40,939 nt of DNA from Rhizobium sp. Q54 (GTDB lineage Bacteria; Pseudomonadota; Alphaproteobacteria; Rhizobiales; Xanthobacteraceae). This document shows, piece after piece, positions 1 through 8,478 of the stretch. Below the pieces are notes generated by a model that was not told where the DNA came from, made no database searches, and was given only the letters and a program-made list of their open reading frames with translations. The DNA lies in the NCBI GenBank assembly GCA_945861265.1, contig CAMAUC010000025.1, positions 1 through 40,939 of the forward strand, in the 5' to 3' direction. Numbering within the stretch: position 1 is the stretch's first letter; every line of letters starts with the position of its first letter. The position numbers were made by a program, and so were the translations under genes.

Positions 1-508
<508 letters not shown>

Positions 509-535
509 CTAACGTAACCGCAGTCGAGAATTCCA

Positions 536-557
536 AGGCGCCACGCGCGTGGCGCCT
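536..557. terminator. Perfect 22-nt palindrome between ctaC and ctaD
   Basis: An 11-bp inverted repeat (half-site AGGCGCCACGC) with no spacer can fold as a 9-bp stem with a CGCG loop. It lies in the 84-bp gap between ctaC (upstream on the minus strand) and ctaD. No U-run follows in either direction, so it is more likely an attenuator or mRNA-processing hairpin that sets the subunit ratio than a strong terminator. Confidence 0.5.
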
Positions 558-568
558 GTCATGATTGA

Positions 569-1417
569 TTACTGGGCGGGCTTGTCGACCGCCGCGATCA
601 TGTTTTGGTTCGGCAGGGTGCCTTCAGCATATTTCTTCTTCGCGCCGTCGAGCCAGGTCGCGTATTCCTGGTCGCTGACGACGCGGACGGCGATCGGCAT
701 GAAGGCATGGTCGCGGCCGCACAGCTGCGAGCACTGGCCGTAATAGGTGCCGACGCGCTCGGCCTTGAACCAGGTCTCATTGACCCGGCCCGGGATGGCG
801 TCGATCTTGATGCCGAAGGCCGGCACCGCGAAGGAGTGGATGACGTCGGCGCCGACGGTCAGCACATGCACGACCTTGTTGACCGGAACGACCATCTCAT
901 TGTCCACGCTCAGCAGGCGCGGCTGGCCGGGCTTGAGATCCTTGGTCTGGGTCATCAGCGAGTCGAATTCGAATTTGGCGTCCGGATATTGATAGCTCCA
1001 GAACCACTGCTTGCCGGTGGCCTTCACGGTCACATCCGCCGTCGGCACCTTGAGTTCATAGAACAGGAGCCGGAACGACGGCACAGCGATCGCCACCAGG
1101 ATCAGAACCGGGACCACCGTCCAGACCACCTCGATAAGGGTGTTGTGGGTAGTGCGGGACGGTACCGGATTACTGCGGGCGTTGAACTTCACCATGACGA
1201 TGACCAGCAGTGCCAGCACGAACAAAGTAATCGCCGTGATGAGGTACAGCAGGAAATCGTGAAACCAGATGATGTCATCCATCACCGGGGTCGCCGCGCC
1301 TTGCAGCCCGAGCTGCCAGGGGTGGGGCTGACCGGTCTGAGCGAGCGCGAACCCGCCGCTGCCGAAAACGGCCAAACTCGTGGCCACGAAAGCGATCAAT
1401 CGCTTGAGCACCAGCAT
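569..1417 (-). CDS. ctaC: Cytochrome c oxidase subunit II (CuA subunit)
   Basis: Takes electrons from cytochrome c through the binuclear CuA centre and passes them to subunit I. 282 residues: signal peptide about 1-27, two membrane helices about 49-77 and 92-119, then the periplasmic cupredoxin domain. The aromatic patch KQWFWSYQYPD lies at 136-146. CuA ligands are visible as His194, Cys229, Cys233, His237 and Met240 in the segment GQCSQLCGRDHAFMP. The residue between the cysteines, normally Glu (it contributes a main-chain carbonyl to CuA and its side chain to the Mg site), is Gln231 (codon CAG). The start ATG at 1417 has GGAG upstream. Probably cotranscribed with ctaD. Confidence 0.97.
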   Translation of the reverse strand: MLVLKRLIAFVATSLAVFGSGGFALAQTGQPHPWQLGLQGAATPVMDDIIWFHDFLLYLITAITLFVLALLVIVMVKFNARSNPVPSRTTHNTLIEVVWTVVPVLILVAIAVPSFRLLFYELKVPTADVTVKATGKQWFWSYQYPDAKFEFDSLMTQTKDLKPGQPRLLSVDNEMVVPVNKVVHVLTVGADVIHSFAVPAFGIKIDAIPGRVNETWFKAERVGTYYGQCSQLCGRDHAFMPIAVRVVSDQEYATWLDGAKKKYAEGTLPNQNMIAAVDKPAQ

Positions 1418-1874
1418 TTCTTATGCGCTCCTCGACGAGAAAAACGGCCTCGGACAAGGCCCCTTTTTGCGCCCCTTTTTGCCGTTCCGCCACAGGCTGG
1501 ATGAACGGCTTAGCCCCACACCGCACGGCATATTGCCACGGGCGTGGCAGCTTTGGCGGTGCGGCGGGACGGGGGGAAATCCCGGCCTCTCAAACCACAA
1601 TTCTGAGCCTGCCGCAATGCACCTCGTAATAAGTCGCATTCTACAAACGGCTTATCCTCAGCGGCATGTTTCATGCGGTATTTACAGCACCTCCGGCGGC
1701 CTTCATCCGGCGCAGGCGCAATCGGCGGTTTAACCCTCGCCTTGTTTGATGCTTGCGTGATGCCAACAGCCGGGGCATGACGCTGCGGGACCAAATAAAA
1801 TGACGGCGCGGCGGTGATTCGGGGCCCGACCGCCATTTCGCACGATCTGGCGGCGTCGGCTAAGGGATTGAACC
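1418..1874. other. Gene-free interval between divergent ctaC and ialB-like gene
   Basis: 457 bp without a credible gene. It must contain the divergent promoters of ctaC and the IalB-like gene. A short imperfect dyad GCATG-TTT-CATGC lies at 1664-1676. Two short T-runs (TTTTT) occur at about 1460-1480. I see no tRNA, no recognisable riboswitch and no clear sigma-70 promoter. Confidence 0.6.
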
Positions 1875-2423
1875 ATGGGCATTTTCGAGCATGGCCGGGG
1901 TGCGTTGACGTGGGTGGCACGACTGCCGTCGCTGGCGCTGATTCCCGCGCTCGCCGTCACCTTTGCCATGGGAGCGTCCAACCTGGCGTCGGCCCAGGGC
2001 GCGGTCAAGTCGGTCCATAAAGACTGGCAAATCCGCTGTGACACCCCGCCCGGCGCCAAAGCCGAGCAATGCGCCCTGATTCAGAGCGTCACCGCCGAAG
2101 ACCGCGCCAATATCGGCCTGACGGTCATCGTCCTGAAAACCGCCGATCAGAAGAGCAAGCTGATGCGGGTCGTGGCGCCGCTCGGTGTGCTGTTACCGTC
2201 CGGCCTAGGCCTCAAGATCGACAATGCGGATGTCGGCCGCGCCGGCTTCGTGCGCTGCCTGCCGAATGGCTGCATCGCCGAGGTGGTGATGGACGACGAG
2301 TTGATCAAGAAACTCCGGACGGGAAAAACCTCGACCTTCATCATCTTCCAAACACCGGAAGAAGGCATCGGCTTTCCGATGAGCCTGGCCGGCTTCGGCG
2401 AAGGCTACGACAAGCTCCCGTAG
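1875..2423 (+). CDS. IalB-family (invasion-associated locus B) periplasmic protein
   Basis: 182 residues. An N-terminal hydrophobic segment at about 17-40 ending in ASAQ looks like a signal peptide, so the protein is probably periplasmic. The mature part matches the IalB family: HKDWQIRCDTPPG, then a second Cys (C55, C66) and the later pair C128 and C133 in FVRCLPNGCIAEVVMD, which probably form two disulfides. IalB was named in Bartonella for a role in erythrocyte invasion, but the family is widespread in free-living alphaproteobacteria, so no virulence role is implied. Its molecular function is unknown. It is a stand-alone gene, convergent with the MetE-like gene 18 bp away. Confidence 0.85.
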   Translation: MGIFEHGRGALTWVARLPSLALIPALAVTFAMGASNLASAQGAVKSVHKDWQIRCDTPPGAKAEQCALIQSVTAEDRANIGLTVIVLKTADQKSKLMRVVAPLGVLLPSGLGLKIDNADVGRAGFVRCLPNGCIAEVVMDDELIKKLRTGKTSTFIIFQTPEEGIGFPMSLAGFGEGYDKLP

Positions 2424-2441
2424 CGCCTCGCTTCTAGCGGC

Positions 2442-3623
2442 TCAGCTCTTCATCACCGTCAGCGAATAGCGCCCATCGGCGGCCAGGCACTCGGCTTCGG
2501 GCAGGCCCAACTCCTTGCGCACGATATTCGTGCCGAGCACCATCGACACCATCTTGTAGCTGGCGTGGCGGCGGCCCATGCCCTCGCGTCCCATGCCGCA
2601 GTCCGACGAAATGATCAGCCGCTCCGGCGGAATGTGCTTGAGCGCATGGCGGATCAGGTCGGCGATTTCGTCGGGCCGCTCGACCTGCAAGGTATGATGG
2701 TCGATGACGCCGATGACGACCTTCTTGTCCTTGATGATCTCGCCGATGGCCTTGAGATCGCCGGGTCCGGACGAACACGTCTCGAAAGTGATGGCGTCGG
2801 CATCGATCTGGTTGAGCGCTTCCAAGGTTGGTTGATAGCTCTGCACTTCCTTAAAAATTCTCTGCTGGCTCGGATTCCCCCAACAGGTGTGGCACCACAC
2901 TTCAGTCTTCGATTTCAGACCCTTGATCGTGGCGTTGAATATCTTGACCAGATCGTTGACGTCGAGCTTGCCGAAAGCCTTGCCGCGCACTGGCACCATA
3001 TGAATTTGCGGCTCTTCCATTTGAATGAGCGGACAGCCGACATCGGCCAGTTCATTGAGTTCGGCATTGAGCGCAGCGCTGAACGCCATGGTCCGCTCGA
3101 TCGGGTCCTTGTAATAATCGTCGGCAACCGAGGCGGCGAGCAGCTCCGGCAGGATTGTGCCGAATTTGACCGGACGCTTGGTCATGCGCTGCGCCACTTT
3201 CCACATCGCGGCGTATTGCAGATTGCCGCGGCCGATCGGCCCGACGATCTTCGGAAACACGCGCGCTTCAAGAAAGTCATGAAGGATGTGTCCGCGCGGA
3301 TAGGCGACGGCGCCGACATCGTAGATCGACGCCTGAGCTTCCTTGCTGAAGCCGGCCATATGCGTGACCGGATAGCTTTGCCAGCTCATGCCGCCGACTT
3401 CCTCGTCGTAATGGGCGTCGCCATCGGTGCAGATGTCCAGCCCGGCGACTTCCTGCGCGCGCAGGAATGAGGAGACGGCGTCTTCGTACTGTTCGCGATA
3501 GCGCGAATTGACCATCGCCTCGAGAAAGCTCTTCGAGCCGAGTGTGGCGTTGTACCAGGTCGGGCGCGGCAGCGATCCGATGATCGATGTCGGCAGCATT
3601 ACATTGGCTGTGGCCTTGAACAT
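2442..3623 (-). CDS. Cobalamin-independent methionine synthase (MetE C-domain)-like methyltransferase
   Basis: 393 residues, about half the length of full MetE; it corresponds to the catalytic C-terminal barrel only. Zinc-site residues are visible: His245-x-Cys247 (WCHTCWGN), Glu281 and Cys342 (SSDCGMGREG), in the order of the H-x-C / E / C set of MetE. The acidic motif IQMEEPQ at 200-206 replaces the IQxDEPA of MetE. Enzymes of this split family include alkyl-thiol transferases such as epoxyalkane:coenzyme M transferase as well as methionine synthases, so the substrate cannot be named. It is divergent from the binding-protein gene at 3799, and a LacI-type palindrome lies between them, so it probably belongs to that regulon and acts in catabolism rather than methionine synthesis. 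Confidence 0.85.
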   Translation of the reverse strand: MFKATANVMLPTSIIGSLPRPTWYNATLGSKSFLEAMVNSRYREQYEDAVSSFLRAQEVAGLDICTDGDAHYDEEVGGMSWQSYPVTHMAGFSKEAQASIYDVGAVAYPRGHILHDFLEARVFPKIVGPIGRGNLQYAAMWKVAQRMTKRPVKFGTILPELLAASVADDYYKDPIERTMAFSAALNAELNELADVGCPLIQMEEPQIHMVPVRGKAFGKLDVNDLVKIFNATIKGLKSKTEVWCHTCWGNPSQQRIFKEVQSYQPTLEALNQIDADAITFETCSSGPGDLKAIGEIIKDKKVVIGVIDHHTLQVERPDEIADLIRHALKHIPPERLIISSDCGMGREGMGRRHASYKMVSMVLGTNIVRKELGLPEAECLAADGRYSLTVMKS

Positions 3624-3716
3624 TCCATTCCCCTCGAGCGGCTGCGTTTTTTTGTTGCGCTGCTTTTATCGTATCCCCGACCGGCGGGGAATTTATAGCG
3701 CGGCAGCCTAACACTC

Positions 3717-3732
3717 TGGCAAACGATTGCCA
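3717..3732. promoter_or_regulatory. Putative LacI-family operator
   Basis: TGGCAAACGATTGCCA is a 16-bp dyad with a central CG; 7 of 8 positions per half match. This is the form expected of LacI/PurR-type operators. It lies in the 175-bp divergent promoter of the MetE-like gene (2442-3623, minus) and the binding-protein gene (3799, plus), whose downstream neighbour encodes a LacI regulator. The match to that regulator is inference. Confidence 0.6.
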
Positions 3733-3798
3733 AATATTGCCACGGCGACTAGGCTCCCGGCCGGACCCGGGACACTTCGGGCTGTTGGGGAGGTGCTT

Positions 3799-5055
3799 AT
3801 GTTTGGAATTCGAAATTCAGTGAGCCGGCGGGCTTTGGCCACCGTCTTCGTTTGTGCCGGCGCGATGGCCGGCATCATCACGCCGGCGAAGGCCGCCGAT
3901 CCGATCCGCATCGGACTCAGTCTCAGCCTCACCGGCCCGACGGCGCCGGCCGGCAAGCAGGTGCTCGCAGGGCTGGAGATCTGGCGCGACGACGTCAACG
4001 CCAAAGGCGGGCTGCTCAATCGTCCGGTTCAACTGGTTTATTACGACGACCAGGGCGCGCCGGCGAATGCGCCCGGCATCTATGCCAAGCTGATGAGCGT
4101 CGATAAGGTCGAACTGCTGATCGGGCCGTACAGCACCAACGTCATTGCCGCGGCGATGCCGGCGATCATCCAGAACAAGCGCACGACGATCGGCATTTTC
4201 GGCCTCGGCGCGAACCAGACCTTCAAATATCCGAAATACTTCTCGATGAATTCGCAGGGCCCCTCGCCGTCGAATTATTCCAAATGCGTCTTCGAGCTCG
4301 CCGCCGAGCAGAATCCCAAGCCGACGCGCATCGCTTTGGTCGGCGCCGACGTCGAATATTCCCGCAATGCGCTCGATGGCGCGCGCGAGAATGCCAAGAA
4401 GATGGGCTTCGAGATCGTTTTCGAGCGCACTTATCCGCTAGCGACGACGGACTACACGTCGATCGTGCGCGGAATGATGGCGGCCAAGCCCGACGTCGTG
4501 TTCTACGCCACGCTGCCGGTGGACACCGTCGGCCTCATCAAGGCTTCGACCGAATTGAAGTTCAGGCCAAAGATGGCTGGCGGCGCCATGCTCGGCCTGC
4601 TGGTCACCGGCATCAAGCAGAACCTTGGCGAGCAGATCAACGGCTACATCAGCAACGAGTTCTACATTCCGGCGCCGAGCCTGCAGTTTGAAGGCACCGC
4701 CAAAATGATGGAGACCTATCAGGCGAAGGCGGGCGCGGCCGGTATCGATCCGCTCGGCTTCACCTATCCGCCCTATGCCTACGCGGCCGGACAGATTCTC
4801 GCCAAGGCCGTGACCGCGACCCAGTCGCTCGACGACGAGAAACTCGCCGCCTATCTTCGTGACACCAACTTCGACACAGTGATCGGTCCGGTGAAGTTCG
4901 GCGAGAACGGCGAGTGGACGACGCCGCGCATCATCTGCATCCAGTTCCAGGGCATTTCGGGCGGCGATATTGCCCAGTTCCAGGATTGGTCGCGGCAGGT
5001 TGTCGTCTATCCGCCGCAGTACAAATCCGGCAAGCTCACTTACCCGCTCGAGTAA
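3799..5055 (+). CDS. ABC transporter periplasmic substrate-binding protein (LivJ-like, Peripla_BP_6)
   Basis: 418 residues. The chosen start ATG at 3799 has GGGGAGG six bases upstream and gives a proper signal peptide (basic start, hydrophobic core, cleavage near AKAAD at about 31-33); an upstream in-frame start would give no signal. The mature protein opens with PIRIGLSLSLTGPTAPAGKQ, typical of the branched-chain amino acid/amide/aromatic-acid type I fold. No permease or ATPase gene of the HAAT class is nearby, so it must share transport subunits encoded elsewhere or act as a sensor. First gene of the plus-strand arm of the LacI-controlled cluster. The ligand is unknown; from context, probably an organic or aromatic acid. 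Confidence 0.9.
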   Translation: MFGIRNSVSRRALATVFVCAGAMAGIITPAKAADPIRIGLSLSLTGPTAPAGKQVLAGLEIWRDDVNAKGGLLNRPVQLVYYDDQGAPANAPGIYAKLMSVDKVELLIGPYSTNVIAAAMPAIIQNKRTTIGIFGLGANQTFKYPKYFSMNSQGPSPSNYSKCVFELAAEQNPKPTRIALVGADVEYSRNALDGARENAKKMGFEIVFERTYPLATTDYTSIVRGMMAAKPDVVFYATLPVDTVGLIKASTELKFRPKMAGGAMLGLLVTGIKQNLGEQINGYISNEFYIPAPSLQFEGTAKMMETYQAKAGAAGIDPLGFTYPPYAYAAGQILAKAVTATQSLDDEKLAAYLRDTNFDTVIGPVKFGENGEWTTPRIICIQFQGISGGDIAQFQDWSRQVVVYPPQYKSGKLTYPLE

Positions 5056-5072
5056 TAGATACGATTAATCGT

Positions 5073-5098
5073 CGGACGGCGTCGCAAGGCGCCGTCCG
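5073..5098 (+). terminator. Hairpin after the binding-protein gene
   Basis: A 9-bp perfect stem (CGGACGGCG with CGCCGTCCG) and an 8-nt loop, 18 bp after the binding-protein stop and 34 bp before the lacI-type gene. A 12-bp palindrome ACGATTAATCGT (5061-5072) sits directly in front. No U-run follows, so it may be an attenuator or a 3'-end stabiliser that raises binding-protein mRNA over the downstream genes. Confidence 0.5.
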
Positions 5099-5131
5099 AT
5101 CCAATTCATCGCTCAGGACAAGGAGGGCGAC

Positions 5132-6214
5132 ATGACGAAATCAAAAAGCGCCCGGCCGACCCTGAAGGACCTCGCGCGCGAGGTCGGCGTTCACGTCTCG
5201 ACGATCTCGCGCGCGCTTAATCCGAACACGACCCACGCCGTCTCTATCGAACTGATGGACAAGATCAAGCGCGCCAGCGCCAAACGCGGCTACAAACCGA
5301 ACGCCGCCGCTTATCTGCTGCGCACCAATCGCTCGCGCACCATCGGCGTCGTCGTGCCCGACATCACCGATCCGGTGTTTCCGCCTATCATTCGCGGCAT
5401 CGAGGACGCTCTCGCGCGGCATGGCTACGTCGCGATCCTGGTCAATACCGACGGCGATCCGCGCCGGCAGGCGCAGGCGGTCGAGGCCTTGCTGCCGCGC
5501 GGCATTGATGGTCTCATTCTAGCCAGCGTCACGCGGCATGACGGCGAAGCCGCGCGCCTGACCGCCGGCATTCCCGCCGTCACCGTCAGCCGCCGGAGCG
5601 GCGATCTCGGACTTTCATCGGTCGTGCACGACGAAGACGACGGATTCTATCGCGTGCTCACCCATCTCGCTTCGCTCGGCCACCGCGCCATCGCAAGCAT
5701 CGCCGGACCGCAGACGATTTCGACCGGATACAATCGCTATTCGAGCTACGTGCGCTTCACCAAAGAGTTCGGTCTGCTGGAACGGCCGATCGCGTCATTC
5801 GCGCGCGCCTTCAACGAAATGGAAGGCGAACGCTGCGCCGAAGAACTGCTGCTGGCGCAACAGCCTTTCACTGCCGTCGCCTGCGCCAATGACCGTCTGG
5901 CGGTCGGCGCCATCACCGCGTTCCGCCGCCACGGCATCGAATGCCCGCGCGATGTGTCGATCACCGGGTTTAACGACATGCCGCTCGCTGACCGTCTATC
6001 ACCTGCACTGACGACCGTTCGCGTGCAGCATTACAAGGCTGGCACGGAAGCCGCGGAACTGATCGTCGATACCGTCGAGAACGGTATCGAAACGCCGCGC
6101 CACATCGTTCTCCCTGTCGAACTGATCGTCCGTGCCTCGACCCGCTCACTGGCACAGACGAACGCCGCGGCGCGCCGTCACACAAGAGAAGCGAAAGAAG
6201 AAAAGTCGTCATGA
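5132..6214 (+). CDS. LacI-family transcriptional regulator
   Basis: 360 residues. The N-terminal LacI helix-turn-helix is clear (PTLKDLAREVGVHVSTISRALN at about 8-29), followed by the hinge region KRGYKPNAAAYLLRTNRS and a periplasmic-binding-protein-like effector domain starting IGVVVPDITDPVFPPIIRGIEDAL. The ATG at 5132 is preceded by AAGGAGG, a strong ribosome site. The stop overlaps the start of the next gene by 4 bp (ATGA), so the regulator is cotranscribed with the dehydrogenase. It probably represses the divergent cluster through the palindrome at 3717-3732; the inducer is likely the substrate or an intermediate. Confidence 0.93.
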   Translation: MTKSKSARPTLKDLAREVGVHVSTISRALNPNTTHAVSIELMDKIKRASAKRGYKPNAAAYLLRTNRSRTIGVVVPDITDPVFPPIIRGIEDALARHGYVAILVNTDGDPRRQAQAVEALLPRGIDGLILASVTRHDGEAARLTAGIPAVTVSRRSGDLGLSSVVHDEDDGFYRVLTHLASLGHRAIASIAGPQTISTGYNRYSSYVRFTKEFGLLERPIASFARAFNEMEGERCAEELLLAQQPFTAVACANDRLAVGAITAFRRHGIECPRDVSITGFNDMPLADRLSPALTTVRVQHYKAGTEAAELIVDTVENGIETPRHIVLPVELIVRASTRSLAQTNAAARRHTREAKEEKSS

Positions 6215-7092
6215 ATCTCGGATTTGTTGGACTGGGCGCGATGGGCGCCCTCATCGTCCCGCGCCTGATGGCAGCGGGACATAAAGTCGTCGGCTGGAAC
6301 CGCTCGCGCGACAAGGCCGACGCGCTGATCAAGGACGGCATGGGCTGGGCCGATACGCCGCGCGCGGTCGCCGAACAATCCGACATCGTGTTCTCCATCG
6401 TCACCGATTCGAAGGCCGTGAGATCGGTCGCGCTCGGCCCCGACGGCATCGTCTCGGGTTTGAAGAAGGGCGGCATCTATATCGACATGAGCACGATCGA
6501 GCCGGACGAGAGCCGCGCCGTCGCCGCCGAATTCGCCAAGGCCGGATCGATCATGCTGGATGGTCCGCTGTCCGGCTCGCCGGTTACCGTCAAGGCCGGC
6601 AATGCCTCGGTCATGATCGGCGGCGACGAAGCAGCCTTCGAGCGGGCAAAGCCCGTGCTGCTGGCGATCGGCCCGAAAGTGACGCGCATCGGCCCCAACG
6701 GCCACGCCTGTCAGACCAAGATCGCCGTCAATCTCCTGTTGATGGTCGAGATCATCGCCTTCGGTGAAGCGGTGGCGCTCGCCGAGATCGGCGGCGTGTC
6801 GCGCGAGGCCGCGGTCGACGCTATTTTAAAGAGCGTCGCCGCCTCGCCGGTGATCGGCTATCGCGGCCCGTTCATCCTCGAGGGCAAAATGCCGGAGGTG
6901 CCGCTCGCCGATGTGACGCTGCAACAAAAGGATATGGTGCTGGCGCTCAATCTCGGCCGCACGCTCGGCTCGCCGGTGCCGCTCGCCGCCGCCGCCAATG
7001 AGATGATGAATGCCTGCCGCGGGCTCGGCATCGACCACAATGATTTCGTCGTCGCACATCAGGTTTATCGCAAGCTCGGCGGTCAAAAGTAG
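6211..7092 (+). CDS. NAD(P)-dependent beta-hydroxyacid dehydrogenase (3-hydroxyisobutyrate dehydrogenase family)
   Basis: 293 residues, a normal length for the family. N-terminal Rossmann motif GFVGLGAMG at 4-12; substrate signature DGPLSGSPVTVKAG at 117-130 with Ser122; the catalytic lysine Lys170 and Asn174 are in QTKIAVNLL. Members oxidise 3-hydroxyisobutyrate, tartronate semialdehyde/glycerate, 4-hydroxybutyrate or similar beta-hydroxyacids; the exact substrate is not readable from sequence. Translationally coupled to the LacI gene (4-bp overlap), which ties it to the regulated pathway. Confidence 0.9.
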   Translation: MNLGFVGLGAMGALIVPRLMAAGHKVVGWNRSRDKADALIKDGMGWADTPRAVAEQSDIVFSIVTDSKAVRSVALGPDGIVSGLKKGGIYIDMSTIEPDESRAVAAEFAKAGSIMLDGPLSGSPVTVKAGNASVMIGGDEAAFERAKPVLLAIGPKVTRIGPNGHACQTKIAVNLLLMVEIIAFGEAVALAEIGGVSREAAVDAILKSVAASPVIGYRGPFILEGKMPEVPLADVTLQQKDMVLALNLGRTLGSPVPLAAAANEMMNACRGLGIDHNDFVVAHQVYRKLGGQK

Positions 7093-7118
7093 AGTTCCGC
7101 CGTTTCGGGAGAAGCCAT

Positions 7119-7607
7119 ATGACATCGCCGGTCGAGAAGTTCGGTCGCGCTCTGGGTAAAGCAGTGAAAGGCGCAGCAGACGTTATGAATGGCAAGAAAT
7201 CCGCTCCGAAAATGTTTCGCACCAACATGCGCGACGTTCCGAAGGTTGAAGGCCTCAAGCGCGAGGACGGCTGGGTCGACATGCAGGTGCAGTTCCTGAT
7301 CGACAAGAAGACGGCGGGCTGCGATCACGTCGTCGGCTGGACCGTGCTCAAGCCGGGCGCCAGCCACGAAAGCCATCGCCATCACAACTGCGACGAGTTC
7401 TTCATCGTCCTCAAGGGCAATGGCCACATCATCACCGAGCACGGGCTTGAACCGTCGGTCGAGGGCGACGTCGTCTATTCGCCGCGTGACTGCTGGCACG
7501 GCTTCAACAACACGTCGAAAGAGGACGTCGTGCTGGTCTGGGGCTGGATGGGCGCCGGTACAATCGACGATTCCGGTTACGAAGTGCATCCGGAGCATCA
7601 CAAGTAA
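7119..7607 (+). CDS. Cupin-domain protein
   Basis: 162 residues, a single small beta-barrel. Cupin motif 1 is complete (ESHRHHNCDEFFIVLKGNG: His-x-His, then Glu four residues after the second His, then the distal Gly) and motif 2 appears as GDVVYSPRDCWHGFNN with its His, so a metal site is likely. It follows the dehydrogenase after 26 bp and probably belongs to the same transcript. Could be a dioxygenase, isomerase or ligand-binding protein for a pathway intermediate; function not assigned. Confidence 0.85.
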   Translation: MTSPVEKFGRALGKAVKGAADVMNGKKSAPKMFRTNMRDVPKVEGLKREDGWVDMQVQFLIDKKTAGCDHVVGWTVLKPGASHESHRHHNCDEFFIVLKGNGHIITEHGLEPSVEGDVVYSPRDCWHGFNNTSKEDVVLVWGWMGAGTIDDSGYEVHPEHHK

Positions 7608-7631
7608 ATTCGTCATAAGTCAGCCATGGAC

Positions 7632-7666
7632 TTCGTCATGCCCGGCGTTATACCGAGCATGACGAA
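7632..7666. repeat. REP-like palindrome between cupin and hydratase genes
   Basis: A 10-bp perfect inverted repeat (TTCGTCATGC / GCATGACGAA) that continues after one mismatch with CGG/CCG around a short loop. The core GTCATGCCCGG resembles the short extragenic palindromes common in Bradyrhizobium-like genomes; similar palindromes occur at 21933-21955 and 29745-29868. It may also attenuate transcription before the hydratase gene. Confidence 0.55.
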
Positions 7667-7684
7667 ACCAGAGAGAGCGCGCCC

Positions 7685-8392
7685 ATGAACGCCTGGGATC
7701 ATCCGCTGATCAAGAAGGGCATGCCGCTTCAGCTTGAAAAGCGCCGCGCCCGGATCGCCGCCGGCGAGCGCCCGCTCGGCTGGAAAGTGGGATTGGGCGC
7801 ACCGGCCGCGATGGCGCGCCTGGGCATTACCGGCCCAGCGGTCGGCTACCTGATGCAGCGCGCGCTGGTGCTGTCGGGCGGCACGGTGTCGTTCGCCGGC
7901 TGGACCACGCCGGTAGCGGAAGCGGAAATCTGCGTGCGCATGGCGACCGATTTGCGCGGCGGTGCTACGCCGGAAACGGCGTTCGCGGCGATCAAGGAAA
8001 TTCTGCCGGCGATCGAGCTAGCCGATTTTGTCCCGCCGCCGACGCCGGACAATCTCGACGTCGTGCTGGAAGGCGATATCTATCAGCGGCACGTCGTGCT
8101 GTGCGGCAATACGCGCTTTGGCGGCGGCCTTGCCGGCCTGACCTCGCGCCTTTTCAGGCGCGGCCAGGAGGTGAGCAGCACGACCGATCCTGAAGCGCTG
8201 ACCGGCAAGCTCACCGACATCGTCGCGCATGTCGCCAATACGCTGGCCGCCTTCGGCGAGAAGCTGTCGGCCGGCGACGTTATCATCACCGGTTCGATCA
8301 CTCCGCCGATCATGATCGAGGCTGACGAGACGGAAATCGGCCACGCGCTCGATCCGATTGGCGAAGTCTCGGTGAATTTCGCCCGCGACTGA
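7685..8392 (+). CDS. 2-keto-4-pentenoate hydratase / MhpD-like protein
   Basis: 235 residues, slightly shorter than MhpD (about 260-270). The fold-typical segments are present: RPLGWKVGLGAPAAMARLGI, the metal-binding region VAEAEICVRM, EILPAIELADF and the late GDVIITGSITPP. The family hydrates 2-hydroxypenta-2,4-dienoate in meta-cleavage pathways or decarboxylates oxalocrotonate; here the precise reaction is unknown. It ends the LacI-linked gene run and supports the view that the cluster degrades an organic acid by way of a 2-oxo-alkenoate. Confidence 0.8.
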   Translation: MNAWDHPLIKKGMPLQLEKRRARIAAGERPLGWKVGLGAPAAMARLGITGPAVGYLMQRALVLSGGTVSFAGWTTPVAEAEICVRMATDLRGGATPETAFAAIKEILPAIELADFVPPPTPDNLDVVLEGDIYQRHVVLCGNTRFGGGLAGLTSRLFRRGQEVSSTTDPEALTGKLTDIVAHVANTLAAFGEKLSAGDVIITGSITPPIMIEADETEIGHALDPIGEVSVNFARD

Positions 8393-8478
8393 TTGCTAGC
8401 TGCCGGATGGAACTTTGCGGGCACGGTGCGGTTCACCCCCGTTCAGTTCACCGGCATGAGAGCGGGCATTGGGTCGCT

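Noticed and set aside
1510-1920. 136-residue minus-strand frame upstream of ctaC
   Set aside because: No family resemblance, overlaps the start of the IalB-like gene on the other strand.
1875-2423. Virulence factor because of the IalB family name
   Set aside because: The family is common in free-living alphaproteobacteria; nothing here points to a host interaction.
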